Assembly (NCBI RefSeq): GCF_041287255.1
Contig: NZ_JBGGTX010000003.1
Coordinates: forward strand, 62,001-126,000
From: Tamlana flava
GTDB taxonomy: Bacteria; Bacteroidota; Bacteroidia; Flavobacteriales; Flavobacteriaceae
Direction: 5' to 3'
Length of the DNA: 64,000 bases
Of this stretch, positions 1 through 8,707 are shown in pieces (the stretch's first letter is position 1; every line of letters begins with the position of its first letter). The translations under genes and the position numbers were made by a program. The notes under the pieces are model-generated. The model was not told the origin of the DNA. It ran no database searches and saw nothing but the letters and a program-made list of their open reading frames with translations.

Positions 1-815
1 AGATGGTCCACCGAAAGTGCGTGGTGCTTTACACCTGCATGCACACCACCAATGGATGTAAATTGGTTTACATGGATTTTTGGTATTAACCCGAACCGTT
101 TGCCAACCTCTAAAATACGTCCTGTTTCATCAACCGAGAAATAACCTTCTTCACAAAATACATCAATATAATCGGCAAGTTTGGCTTCTGCCACCAACGG
201 AATCATTTCATTAATAATGAGTCGCAAATAGCCTTCTTTATTGTTTTTAAACTCGGTTGGAACGGCATGTGCCCCTAAAAAAGTGGCTTTTATGGGCAGA
301 TTGAATTCTTCTTTTAAACGTTTGATAACGCGAAGCATTTTAAGTTCGGATTCTACTGTTAAACCGTAACCCGATTTAATTTCAACGGCACCCGTGCCCA
401 ATGCGATAATTTCATTTAAACGCACCTTAGTATGTTGGTATAAATCTTCTTCTGAAGTTTGCTGAAGCTTCTTAGCCGAATTTAAAATGCCTCCACCCCT
501 TTTGGCAATTTCTTGGTATGACAAGCCTTTTATTTTGTCTACAAATTCACTTTCACGGTTTCCAGCATAGACCAAGTGTGTATGTGAATCGCACCAAGTT
601 GGCAATATCATTTTCCCTTTAGCATCAATGGTTTCATCTGCCTGCACCTTTGGACAGTTTTTCATGGCTCCAAAATCACTGATGATGCCATTTTCCACCA
701 TTAAATACGCATTTTTTATTGTGGGCAATTTGCCCATAACCTTACCAGAAACAAATACAACCGATTTATCCCTAACTTGAATGAGTTCTTTTATGTTTTT
801 GAATAAGGTTCGCAT
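1..815 (-). CDS. hutI: Imidazolonepropionase, C-terminus cut by window edge
   Basis: Third enzyme of histidine degradation: hydrolyses 4-imidazolone-5-propionate to N-formimidoyl-L-glutamate in the cytoplasm. The 271 readable codons carry the amidohydrolase metal motif SHTHLVYAG, followed by the substrate-contact stretch KRGGGI and the family segment GAVEIKSGYGLT, then FLGAHAVP with a further metal-ligand histidine. The start ATG at 815 overlaps the hutU stop by one base (TAATG), which fits translational coupling and an operon order hutH-hutU-hutI. The family is about 410 aa, so roughly a third is missing beyond the left edge. Identification rests on motifs and context and is firm. Confidence 0.95.
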   Translation of the reverse strand, partial: MRTLFKNIKELIQVRDKSVVFVSGKVMGKLPTIKNAYLMVENGIISDFGAMKNCPKVQADETIDAKGKMILPTWCDSHTHLVYAGNRESEFVDKIKGLSYQEIAKRGGGILNSAKKLQQTSEEDLYQHTKVRLNEIIALGTGAVEIKSGYGLTVESELKMLRVIKRLKEEFNLPIKATFLGAHAVPTEFKNNKEGYLRLIINEMIPLVAEAKLADYIDVFCEEGYFSVDETGRILEVGKRFGLIPKIHVNQFTSIGGVHAGVKHHALSVDH

Positions 816-2812
816 TAAAATAAATTTTCCAATAAATTGTCTTCTACTAAGTTAGGCAAAGTTACCTTTAAATTGGGGGTGCGTTCCATTTCTCTTTTAA
901 TAGCAAATAATGCCTCTTCATTTCTTGCCCAACTTCTGCGGGCAATCCCATTGTTTACATCAAAAAATAGCATACTTTTTAATCGCTCTTCAGCTTCTTT
1001 GGTGCCATCCAGTAGCATACCGAAACCTCCATTAATCACTTCGCCCCAACCTACGCCACCACCATTGTGGATGGAAACCCAAGTAGCACCACGAAAGCTG
1101 TCTCCAATAACATTTTGAATGGCCATATCGGCCGTAAATTTACTACCATCATAAATATTGGAAGTCTCTCGGTAAGGGGAATCGGTCCCACTTACATCGT
1201 GGTGGTCTCGACCCAAAACCACAGGGCCAATATCTCCAGAGGCCACTGCATTATTAAAAGCTTCCGCTATTTTAGCCCTACCTTCCGCATCGGCATAAAG
1301 AATGCGCGCTTGAGATCCAACCACCATATTATTCTTTTTGGCATCCTTAATCCAAGTGATGTTGTCCTGCATTTGAAGTTGGATTTCCTCTGGTGTATTC
1401 TTCATAATTCTTTGAAGTACTTTCATGACTATGTCGTCGGTTTTATCTAAATCCTCCGATTTTCCGGAAGTACATACCCAGCGGAATGGACCAAATCCAT
1501 AATCAAAACACATGGGGCCCAAAATATCCTGCACATAAGAGGGGTGTTTAAAATCGATATTATTTTCTGCCATTACATTGGCTCCAGCACGTGAGGCTTC
1601 CAATAAAAAGGCATTTCCGTAATCAAAGAAATAAGTTCCTTGTTCGGCGTGCTTATTAATTGCTTCAGCATGTCTTCTTAAAGAGGCTTGTACTTTTTCT
1701 TTAAAAACTTCGGGGTTTTCACGAATCAATCGGTTGGATGCTTCAAAAGATAACCCAACAGGATAATACCCGCCAGTCCAAGGAATGTGCAACGACGTTT
1801 GGTCTGACCCCACATGAATAAAAATGTCTTCGTCAGAAAAACGTTCCCAAACCTCAACTACATTGCCGATAAAAGCTATTGAAACGATTTCTTTTTGTTC
1901 TTGGGCCTTTTTTACTCGATTAACCAATTCATTCAAATTATCAACCAAAACATCCACCCAACCCTGCTCATACCGTTTTCTGGCTGCCTTTTCATTGACT
2001 TCGGCCGCAACAGTAATGCAGCCGGCAATATTCCCAGCTTTTGGCTGTGCCCCACTCATACCACCTAATCCTGCGGTTAAAAATATTTTTCCTGCAGGTG
2101 TTTCACCTTTCTGCAATTTCTTCCTAAAAGCATTCATAACTGTTATGGTGGTGCCATGCACAATACCTTGCGGGCCAATGTACATGAATGACCCTGCGGT
2201 CATTTGTCCGTATTGCGTAACACCAAGCGCATTGAATTTTTCCCAATCGTCTGGCTTGGAATAATTGGGAATCATCATACCATTGGTCAAAACTACTCTC
2301 GGAGCATTTTTAGATGACGGAAATAAACCCATGGGATGCCCCGAATACATGTGCAATGTTTGCTCGTCGGTCATGTTAGCCAAATACTGCATGGTTAAAA
2401 GATACTGCGCCCAATTTTGAAACACCGAACCATTGCCGCCATAAGTAATTAACTCCTCAGGGTGTTGTGCCACAGCAGGGTTTAAATTATTTTGAATCAT
2501 AAGCATGATGGCTGATGCTTGTGATGATTTTGCTGGATATTCCTCGATACCTCGTGCATACATTTTATAAGTTGGTTTAAACCGATACATATAAATGCGT
2601 CCAAAATCTTTCAATTCTTGGGCGAATTCTGACGCCAATTCTTCATGCCATTGTTTTGGAAAGTATCTTAAAGCATTGCGAAGAGCCAAACGCTTTTCAT
2701 CTTTCGTTAAAATATCCTTGCGTTTTGGAGCTCGGTTAGCATCTGCTGGATTATTATATTTTGGTGGCAATTCTTTGGGAATGCCTTGTAATATCTGCTC
2801 TTTAAACGTCAT
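815..2812 (-). CDS. hutU: Urocanate hydratase
   Basis: Second step of histidine degradation: adds water to urocanate to give imidazolonepropionate, using tightly bound NAD+. The 665-residue protein belongs to the long urocanase form; many bacterial enzymes are nearer 555 aa. Visible family features are the glycine-rich NAD-binding stretch TAGLGGMSGAQPKA and the catalytic cysteine region GPFRWVCTSGK near residues 440-450. It lies 8 bp downstream of hutH and overlaps hutI by one base, so the three genes are very likely one transcript. No frame damage is seen. Confidence 0.97.
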   Translation of the reverse strand: MTFKEQILQGIPKELPPKYNNPADANRAPKRKDILTKDEKRLALRNALRYFPKQWHEELASEFAQELKDFGRIYMYRFKPTYKMYARGIEEYPAKSSQASAIMLMIQNNLNPAVAQHPEELITYGGNGSVFQNWAQYLLTMQYLANMTDEQTLHMYSGHPMGLFPSSKNAPRVVLTNGMMIPNYSKPDDWEKFNALGVTQYGQMTAGSFMYIGPQGIVHGTTITVMNAFRKKLQKGETPAGKIFLTAGLGGMSGAQPKAGNIAGCITVAAEVNEKAARKRYEQGWVDVLVDNLNELVNRVKKAQEQKEIVSIAFIGNVVEVWERFSDEDIFIHVGSDQTSLHIPWTGGYYPVGLSFEASNRLIRENPEVFKEKVQASLRRHAEAINKHAEQGTYFFDYGNAFLLEASRAGANVMAENNIDFKHPSYVQDILGPMCFDYGFGPFRWVCTSGKSEDLDKTDDIVMKVLQRIMKNTPEEIQLQMQDNITWIKDAKKNNMVVGSQARILYADAEGRAKIAEAFNNAVASGDIGPVVLGRDHHDVSGTDSPYRETSNIYDGSKFTADMAIQNVIGDSFRGATWVSIHNGGGVGWGEVINGGFGMLLDGTKEAEERLKSMLFFDVNNGIARRSWARNEEALFAIKREMERTPNLKVTLPNLVEDNLLENLF

Positions 2813-2820
2813 CTTTAGTT

Positions 2821-4311
2821 TTATCTTAAATTGAAGGCTTTATTCTTTACAAGCTCAATCATGTTATGGATATCGTCTTTTAAAATTCTATCATCTTCAA
2901 GTTTTGGAACTTTCTTTCTGATGATTTTATGGTTTTCTTCAATGATATCTGAAAATGTATTGGGTCTTCTAAACTCCAAAGCTTGTGCGCCATACATCAA
3001 TTCTATAGCAAGTATTTTTTCCAAATTTTCCAAAACCTGATTGAATTTACGCCCTGAAATACTGCCCATGGACACATGGTCTTCTTGCCCCAAAGAGGTT
3101 GGAATGCTATCTGCCGATGGTGGAAAACACAATGATTTATTCTCGGTCACCAAAGCCGCTGTGGTGTATTGCGGAATCATAAAACCTGAATTCAATCCGC
3201 CACCAGTAGTTAATAATCGTGGTAATCCAAACTTACCTTCAATGAGCAAATAACATCTTCTATCTGAAATGTTGCCTAATTCGGCTGCAGCAATCGAGCA
3301 ATAATCCAAAGCCATCGCCAACGGTTGTCCATGAAAATTTCCCCCTGAAATCGCTTCGGTTTCACTCAACACAATGGGGTTATCGGTTACGGAATTCATT
3401 TCAATTTTGGCCAATTTCAGTAAATGATAATAGGCATTTCTTGAAGCGCCGTGTACTTGGGGAATACAGCGCATGGAATAAGGGTCTTGCACACGCTCGC
3501 AATTTTCGTGCGAATCGACATTTTGGGAGCTGTAAAGCAACATCGTCATGCGTTCAGCGACTTCAACCGTACCCCTAAACGGACGCAGTTTATGCAATTC
3601 ATCACGAAATGGTGCCGAACTTCCTTGGTAACCTTCAATACTGAAAGAACCACAAACATCGGCCAAGTCCAATAGGTATTCCATCTTTTTTAGGCCAACA
3701 ATGGCATGCGCCAAAATAAATTGTGTGCCGTTGATTAAGGCCAATCCTTCCTTGGCTTTTAGTTCAACTGGTTTTAATTGATGGTTTTTTAGCACTTCTT
3801 TTGCAGGAAGGAGGTCATTTCCGACCCAAAATTCACCTTCGCCAATTAATGGCAAAAACAAATGAGCCAATGGGGCCAAATCGCCTGAGGCACCCACTGA
3901 ACCTTGCTCAGGAACTACGGGTAACAAATCGTTTTCAATAAAATATATGATGCGCTCTATCACTTCCAACCTGATACCCGAAAACCCTTTGCAAAGTGCG
4001 TGCACCTTACAAATCATCATAAGTTTAGACAGTTGTTTGTCTATAGGTTTTCCCACACCTACAGCATGGGTTATTAGTAAGTTTTTCTGAAGCAGACTGG
4101 TTTCCTCTGGAGATATTTTAACATCACATAATGGACCAAAACCTGTATTAATGCCATATACAGGCTTGACGGCATTTGCCATGGTTTCCACCTTTAGCCT
4201 GCAATCATTAATGCTTTTAATGGCTTGCTCGGTTAGCGTTGTTTTTAAATCACCCTTGGCAATAGCCAAGACTTTATCTACCGTTAATTTGTCTATTCCG
4301 TATGCGAACAT
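2821..4311 (-). CDS. hutH: Histidine ammonia-lyase
   Basis: First step of histidine degradation: removes ammonia from L-histidine to give urocanate. The 496-residue length is normal. The tripeptide ASG at residues 141-143 (in GSVGASGDLAPLAH) is the precursor of the MIO cofactor that forms autocatalytically in this family; the upstream YGINTGFG motif is also intact. It is the first gene of the minus-strand hut operon. The region upstream holds a decayed lysR fragment rather than an obvious promoter, and an intact LysR regulator lies 1.4 kb further on. Whether that regulator controls hut is inference from position. Confidence 0.97.
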   Translation of the reverse strand: MFAYGIDKLTVDKVLAIAKGDLKTTLTEQAIKSINDCRLKVETMANAVKPVYGINTGFGPLCDVKISPEETSLLQKNLLITHAVGVGKPIDKQLSKLMMICKVHALCKGFSGIRLEVIERIIYFIENDLLPVVPEQGSVGASGDLAPLAHLFLPLIGEGEFWVGNDLLPAKEVLKNHQLKPVELKAKEGLALINGTQFILAHAIVGLKKMEYLLDLADVCGSFSIEGYQGSSAPFRDELHKLRPFRGTVEVAERMTMLLYSSQNVDSHENCERVQDPYSMRCIPQVHGASRNAYYHLLKLAKIEMNSVTDNPIVLSETEAISGGNFHGQPLAMALDYCSIAAAELGNISDRRCYLLIEGKFGLPRLLTTGGGLNSGFMIPQYTTAALVTENKSLCFPPSADSIPTSLGQEDHVSMGSISGRKFNQVLENLEKILAIELMYGAQALEFRRPNTFSDIIEENHKIIRKKVPKLEDDRILKDDIHNMIELVKNKAFNLR

Positions 4312-4350
4312 ATTTCATTATCTATATTTTGATTGAATTTGATTTCTACA

Positions 4351-4530
4351 AAATTATTGATAAATTTGATGCCTAATAAGACTATTTTATCTATAAAATA
4401 ATAACTATAAGTTATCAAATTGAACATAGACACCACAAATACCTTTTGGCAGTTGCAGAAACATTACATTTTCGAAAATCGACAAAATACTTATAATTAT
4501 CTCGAACCTTAGAGAGCAGACAAATAAAGA
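4351..4530 (+). pseudogene. Decayed copy of the upstream region and first codons of lysR
   Basis: Bases 4351-4480 match 5697-5826, which covers the upstream region and the first codons of the intact lysR, nearly base for base. The ATG corresponding to the lysR start has become ATA at 4407. The frame stays open as ISYQIEHRHHKYLLAVAETL and on to a TAA at 4494. Weaker in-frame similarity continues past the stop to SRQIK (around 4518-4533). No start codon and an internal stop make it a relic. The first copy has lost the rest of the gene, and the methyltransferase gene now lies between the two copies. Confidence 0.85.
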
Positions 4531-4857
4531 CACATAGTGCATAATGCTATTATGCTTTTAATAAATTTAGGATAATGTAAAATTAGAGCATAAACAGTTG
4601 CTCCAAAAGTTATTATAACCAATTTTAGAAACGGTATAATACGAGATAACAAGGATATTAATACACTTTTGGCTACGAATAAAGCACTGGAAAGCGTAGG
4701 TTAGAAAACGATATTGGAAATGATTTTACTTTTTTGAGTATATAACAAAGTAAAATGAATAAATACACAACGCATTAAAGTTTATATTAGAAAAAATAGG
4801 GGACCAAACTATTTAAAATCGTTATCTGCATTGTATTTTTCTCATCTTCCATTTCAT
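4531..4857. other. AT-rich gap without an intact gene
   Basis: No complete gene is visible between the lysR relic and the methyltransferase stop. One stretch, 4594-4704 on the plus strand, reads openly for 36 codons (starting TVAPKVIITN, ending ALESVG) before TAG. It has no start codon or upstream ribosome site and may be debris of a lost gene. The rest has dense stops on both strands. Confidence 0.5.
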
Positions 4858-5598
4858 TTACTTTTCCACAATCACTTGAAAACGAAACGCCCAGTGCCAT
4901 TTTATTCTATAATTCTTTATACCTGCTTTTCCTAATAAATTTGTCAGCTCCTGTTTTCTAAAGCCTCTCAAAACTGAAAGAGGAGCATCGTTTTTCACTA
5001 AATACGAACCATTAAAAATACGAGTTAGAAAATATATACTGTAATAAGCGATTGGATTACGGTGCAAATCATTGATTATAAAACCATTTGAGGTGATTTT
5101 ATAAATATTTTTGAAAATTGAAATCAGTTCTTCATCTGTAAAATGATGACAAAAAAGCGACATTGCAGCCCAATCATATCTGTTTTCATTCCTTGAATCA
5201 ATATTAAAAACATTTAACTTTTCATAACTAATTTGAGGAAATTCTTTTGATTTATTTTGAGCATAACTTATCATAAAATCATTGGCATCAATTCCTGTAA
5301 GTTTTGTTTTGATATTTTTTTTATCAAACCACTTGGCAATCTGACGAAGCGTATCTCCACCACCACTTCCAATATCGGCAAGCGTTACAGTTTTTGCAAT
5401 TTCATTTTCTTCTATATTCATACTATTTCCAATTTTATTTTCTTTATACAATATGTCCAAAGCCGAAGTCAAAACTTTATACCCCCCCAAAGTAGTATTT
5501 ATAAACTCTAGCTCATCAAGATTTTTTTTGAGGTCTTCGGAAGCGAGATTAAGATTGTCCATTAATTCACTTTTGTAGGATCGCGTTTTGAAATTCAT
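4858..5598 (-). CDS. Class I SAM-dependent methyltransferase
   Basis: Predicted cytoplasmic 246-aa methyltransferase. The SAM-binding motif I is seen as LADIGSGGGDT at residues 73-83, followed by the acidic motif LTGIDAND and a Rossmann-type core. A C-terminal segment (NDLHRNPIAYY and ITRIF-like region) resembles methyltransferases acting on small lipophilic or polyketide-like substrates, but the substrate cannot be told from sequence. The gene is AT-rich even for this genome and sits between the decayed and the intact lysR copies, pointing away from lysR. It therefore looks like a later arrival between hutH and lysR. The start at 5598 is the only good ATG. Confidence 0.8.
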   Translation of the reverse strand: MNFKTRSYKSELMDNLNLASEDLKKNLDELEFINTTLGGYKVLTSALDILYKENKIGNSMNIEENEIAKTVTLADIGSGGGDTLRQIAKWFDKKNIKTKLTGIDANDFMISYAQNKSKEFPQISYEKLNVFNIDSRNENRYDWAAMSLFCHHFTDEELISIFKNIYKITSNGFIINDLHRNPIAYYSIYFLTRIFNGSYLVKNDAPLSVLRGFRKQELTNLLGKAGIKNYRIKWHWAFRFQVIVEK

Positions 5599-5752
5599 TT
5601 TTTAAATAATTAAACCTAAAAAATTAAAAATTTTAAAGATAACTCTAAATTTTTATTAAAATAATAGACTTCGAAATAGTTTTATTGATTAAACTTAAAT
5701 TATTGATAAATTTGATGCATAATAATGCTTTTTTAACAAAAAAATAATAACC

Positions 5753-6649
5753 ATGAGTTATCAAATTGAATATAGACACCTCAAGTACTTTTTGGCAGTT
5801 GCAGAAACATTACATTTTAGAAAAGCTGCTGAAAAGTTATTCATTTCTCAACCTGGATTAAGTCGACAAATTAAGGAGATGGAAGAAAATCTTGGTGTTA
5901 AACTGTTTGACAGACATAATCGTCATGTTAAGTTCACCGCAGCAGGCCTTTATTTGAAAGACGAACTAACAAAAAACCTTAATAGCTTAGAAGCCATATT
6001 ACATCATGCGAAATTATTAGAAGACGGCAAGGACGGGCAATTAAACTTTGGCTATGTGGGTTCTGCTATGCAAAATATTATACCGGAGTTATTGATAAAT
6101 TTCACTAAAGACCATCCCAATATTCTTTTTAGTCTCAAGGAAATGGACAACAATAAACAAATTGAAGGTTTACTTTGCCAAGATATAGATATTGGTTTTG
6201 TTAGGCTAGAACGTGTTCCTAGAGGCTTGCATATAAAACCCATTTTAAAGGAACCTTTTTGTTTGGTAGTGCCATTAGAACATCAATTAAATACTTCAAA
6301 TTTTAAACAGCTTTCGCAACTTAAGGACGAACACTTCATTCTGTTCGACCCCGAATACAGCGCATCCTATTATGAAAAAGTGATGGCCATTTTTGATGAC
6401 AGTGGATTTTCACCCATCATATCCCATAACACTATTCATGCGGGCTCTATTTACAAATTGGTCGAAAATAATTTTGGCGTTTCCATTGTTCCAAAGTCAT
6501 TAATAGACGAAAACAACTCAAAAATAAAATTCATTGAGCTCAATAAAATTCCACATAGAACTGTCCTGTCCGTAATTTGGAACAAAGAGAATAGAAACCC
6601 CATTTTGAACAAAATTTTGGCTCTAATTCATAACAAAAACATAAATTAG
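5753..6649 (+). CDS. LysR-family transcriptional regulator
   Basis: DNA-binding regulator of 298 aa, the usual LysR length. An N-terminal winged helix-turn-helix spans roughly residues 6-65, with the hallmark stretch KAAEKLFISQPGLSRQIKEM. A two-lobed periplasmic-binding-protein-like effector domain follows (about residues 92-298). The neighbours suggest it was once divergent from the hut operon: a decayed copy of its own 5' end lies immediately upstream of hutH. Control of hutHUI with a pathway intermediate as effector is plausible but is only inferred. The start ATG is supported by conservation of the upstream sequence between the two copies. Confidence 0.88.
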   Translation: MSYQIEYRHLKYFLAVAETLHFRKAAEKLFISQPGLSRQIKEMEENLGVKLFDRHNRHVKFTAAGLYLKDELTKNLNSLEAILHHAKLLEDGKDGQLNFGYVGSAMQNIIPELLINFTKDHPNILFSLKEMDNNKQIEGLLCQDIDIGFVRLERVPRGLHIKPILKEPFCLVVPLEHQLNTSNFKQLSQLKDEHFILFDPEYSASYYEKVMAIFDDSGFSPIISHNTIHAGSIYKLVENNFGVSIVPKSLIDENNSKIKFIELNKIPHRTVLSVIWNKENRNPILNKILALIHNKNIN

Positions 6650-6670
6650 TTTAATTGACAAATAAAAGAC

Positions 6671-6808
6671 TATCTTTGCCGCTTCAAACTCAAAAAATTG
6701 AGTTAAATTCCTCAGGGTGAGGATGTGTTACTGGAAGTTTAGGTTTAAGTATGTCGATTCACTTCTTATGTAACACTACATAACATAATCGAATACTTAT
6801 ACAAAAGA
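6671..6808 (+). promoter_or_regulatory. Promoter and structured 5' leader of the DEAD-box helicase gene
   Basis: A TATCTTTG -7 box (6671-6678) precedes a leader of about 120 nt with three inverted repeats. The first is AACTCAA/TTGAGTT (6687-6704, loop AAAA). The second is CCTCA/TGAGG (6710-6722, loop GGG). The third is a composite stem at 6747-6798 built from AAGTAT/ATACTT, CGATT/AATCG and TTATGT/ACATAA. In addition GTGTTAC (6725-6731) is exactly complementary to GTAACAC (6770-6776) in the apical hairpin, so two folds exclude each other. A cold- or helicase-responsive RNA switch is inferred. Confidence 0.6.
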
Positions 6809-8608
6809 ATGAGCACATTCCAAGATTTAGGTCTTAGTGACAACCTATTGCAAGCCATTGCCGATTTAGGATTTACAAAACCCAGTGAAGTTCAACAAAA
6901 AGCTATTCCTATTTTATTGGAATCTGAAGGCGATTTAGTTGCTTTGGCACAAACCGGAACCGGTAAAACCGCAGCCTTTGGCTTCCCGATGCTTCAAAAA
7001 ATTGATCTTGATAGCAGAACCACACAAGGTTTAATCTTATCACCAACACGCGAACTTTGTTTGCAAATAACCAACGAAATGAAGCTTTATGGTAAGTACT
7101 GTAACGGCTTAAACGTTGTTGCGGTATATGGTGGCGCAAGCATTACCGAGCAAGCGAGGGAAGTAAAACGTGGTGCACAAATCATTGTGGCTACTCCTGG
7201 TAGAATGAAAGATATGATTAGCCGAAATTTGGTTGACATTACTAAAATTGAATACTCCGTTTTAGACGAAGCCGACGAAATGTTAAACATGGGCTTCAAA
7301 GAAGATATTGACGATATTTTATCGCACACGCCCACAGATAAAAGTACGTGGTTGTTTTCGGCCACCATGCCAAAAGAAGTTGCTGCCATTGCCAAAAACT
7401 TCATGTTCAATCCAAAGGAAATTACCGTTGGAAACAAAAACGAAAGTACCAGTCAAGTATCACACGAGTACTATTTAGTAAATGCCAGAGACCGCTATGA
7501 TGCCTTAAAACGATTGGCCGATGCCAATCCAGATATTTTTTCTGTGGTGTTCTGTCGCACAAAACGAGATACGCAAAAAGTAGCCGAACAACTTATTGAA
7601 GATGGTTACAACGCAGGAGCGCTTCATGGCGATTTAAGTCAAAACCAGCGCGATTTGGTGATGAACGCTTTTAGAAAAAACCAAATCCAGATGTTGGTCG
7701 CAACCGATGTTGCTGCCAGAGGTATTGATGTGGATGATATTACCCACGTAATAAACTACCAATTGCCAGATGAAATTGAAACCTACACCCACCGTTCAGG
7801 AAGGACAGGTCGTGCTGGAAAAACTGGGGTTTCTATGGTTATTGTTTCAAAAAGTGAAGTGCGAAAAATTAAGAGTATTGAGCGTATCATTAAAAAGCAG
7901 TTCGAGAAAAAGGAAATTCCTGATGGTATGGAAATTTGTGAAGTGCAATTAATGTCGCTCGCCAATAAAATCCACAACACTGAAATCAACCACGAAATCG
8001 ATAAGTACCTAACGAGCATCAACACGCTGTTTGCAGACACTACTAAGGATGAATTAATAAAAAAGTTCTTTTCGGTAGAGTTTAGCCGTTTTTACAATTA
8101 TTACCAAAAGGCAAAAAATTTAAATGTTTCCGAAAACACAAGCGAAAGAGATGGTGGACGTGTTTTTAAAGATGGAGGCGACTCAACCCGTTACTTTATA
8201 AACGTTGGCGGTAAAGATGGTTTTGATTGGATGAAACTTAAGGATTTCTTGAGGGAGCTACTGGATTTGGGCAGAGACGATATTTTTAAAGTTGAGACTA
8301 AAGAAAGTTTTTCATTTTTCAACACCGAAAATGAACTAAAAGAGAAAGTGTTGGCGCACTTTACCGACTTTAAACATGAAGGTCGTTTTGTAAACGTTGA
8401 AGTTTCCGAAAACCGTGGCGGTGGTAAAAGACGTGATGGCAAAAAAGGAGGAAAAAGACGCGATGGACGAAAAGGACCAAAACGAGAGGATTTTAAAGCA
8501 GGCTCTGGAAACAGAAATGAAAAAAGACGTTCTGAGGGAAAATCGAAGCCAAGACGTTCCAATTCTGGTGATTTTGCCGCGTCGAGACCAAGACGTTCTA
8601 GAAGATAG
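6809..8608 (+). CDS. DEAD-box ATP-dependent RNA helicase with DbpA-like RNA-binding domain
   Basis: ATP-driven RNA unwinding enzyme of the CsdA/DeaD type, likely acting in ribosome assembly or cold adaptation. Motifs in order: Q motif near residues 4-33, Walker A AQTGTGKT (47-54), PTREL (79-83), DEAD box (153-156), SAT (184-186) and HRSGRTGRAGK in the second RecA domain. A DbpA-type RNA-recognition domain follows at about 465-540. The tail is rich in Arg, Lys and Gly, as expected for nonspecific RNA contact. At 599 aa it is typical for the group. The gene has its own promoter and a folded leader, suggesting post-transcriptional control. Confidence 0.93.
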   Translation: MSTFQDLGLSDNLLQAIADLGFTKPSEVQQKAIPILLESEGDLVALAQTGTGKTAAFGFPMLQKIDLDSRTTQGLILSPTRELCLQITNEMKLYGKYCNGLNVVAVYGGASITEQAREVKRGAQIIVATPGRMKDMISRNLVDITKIEYSVLDEADEMLNMGFKEDIDDILSHTPTDKSTWLFSATMPKEVAAIAKNFMFNPKEITVGNKNESTSQVSHEYYLVNARDRYDALKRLADANPDIFSVVFCRTKRDTQKVAEQLIEDGYNAGALHGDLSQNQRDLVMNAFRKNQIQMLVATDVAARGIDVDDITHVINYQLPDEIETYTHRSGRTGRAGKTGVSMVIVSKSEVRKIKSIERIIKKQFEKKEIPDGMEICEVQLMSLANKIHNTEINHEIDKYLTSINTLFADTTKDELIKKFFSVEFSRFYNYYQKAKNLNVSENTSERDGGRVFKDGGDSTRYFINVGGKDGFDWMKLKDFLRELLDLGRDDIFKVETKESFSFFNTENELKEKVLAHFTDFKHEGRFVNVEVSENRGGGKRRDGKKGGKRRDGRKGPKREDFKAGSGNRNEKRRSEGKSKPRRSNSGDFAASRPRRSRR

Positions 8609-8707
8609 TTAAACTTTTTTGTTAATGTTTAGTCAAAATAAACGCAGAAAAACTTTCCAAAGATTTTCTTTAGTAATTTTATCACTAAATTCGCGATAAT
8701 AAATGCT

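Noticed and set aside
4858..5598. Mobile element carrying the methyltransferase
   Set aside because: The flanking repeat is a gene duplicate, not inverted ends; no transposase is present, so a mobile-element label is not supported.
8191..8562. Open frame antisense to the helicase tail
   Set aside because: It is the mirror of the Arg/Lys-rich tail codons; no start signal and no recognisable protein.
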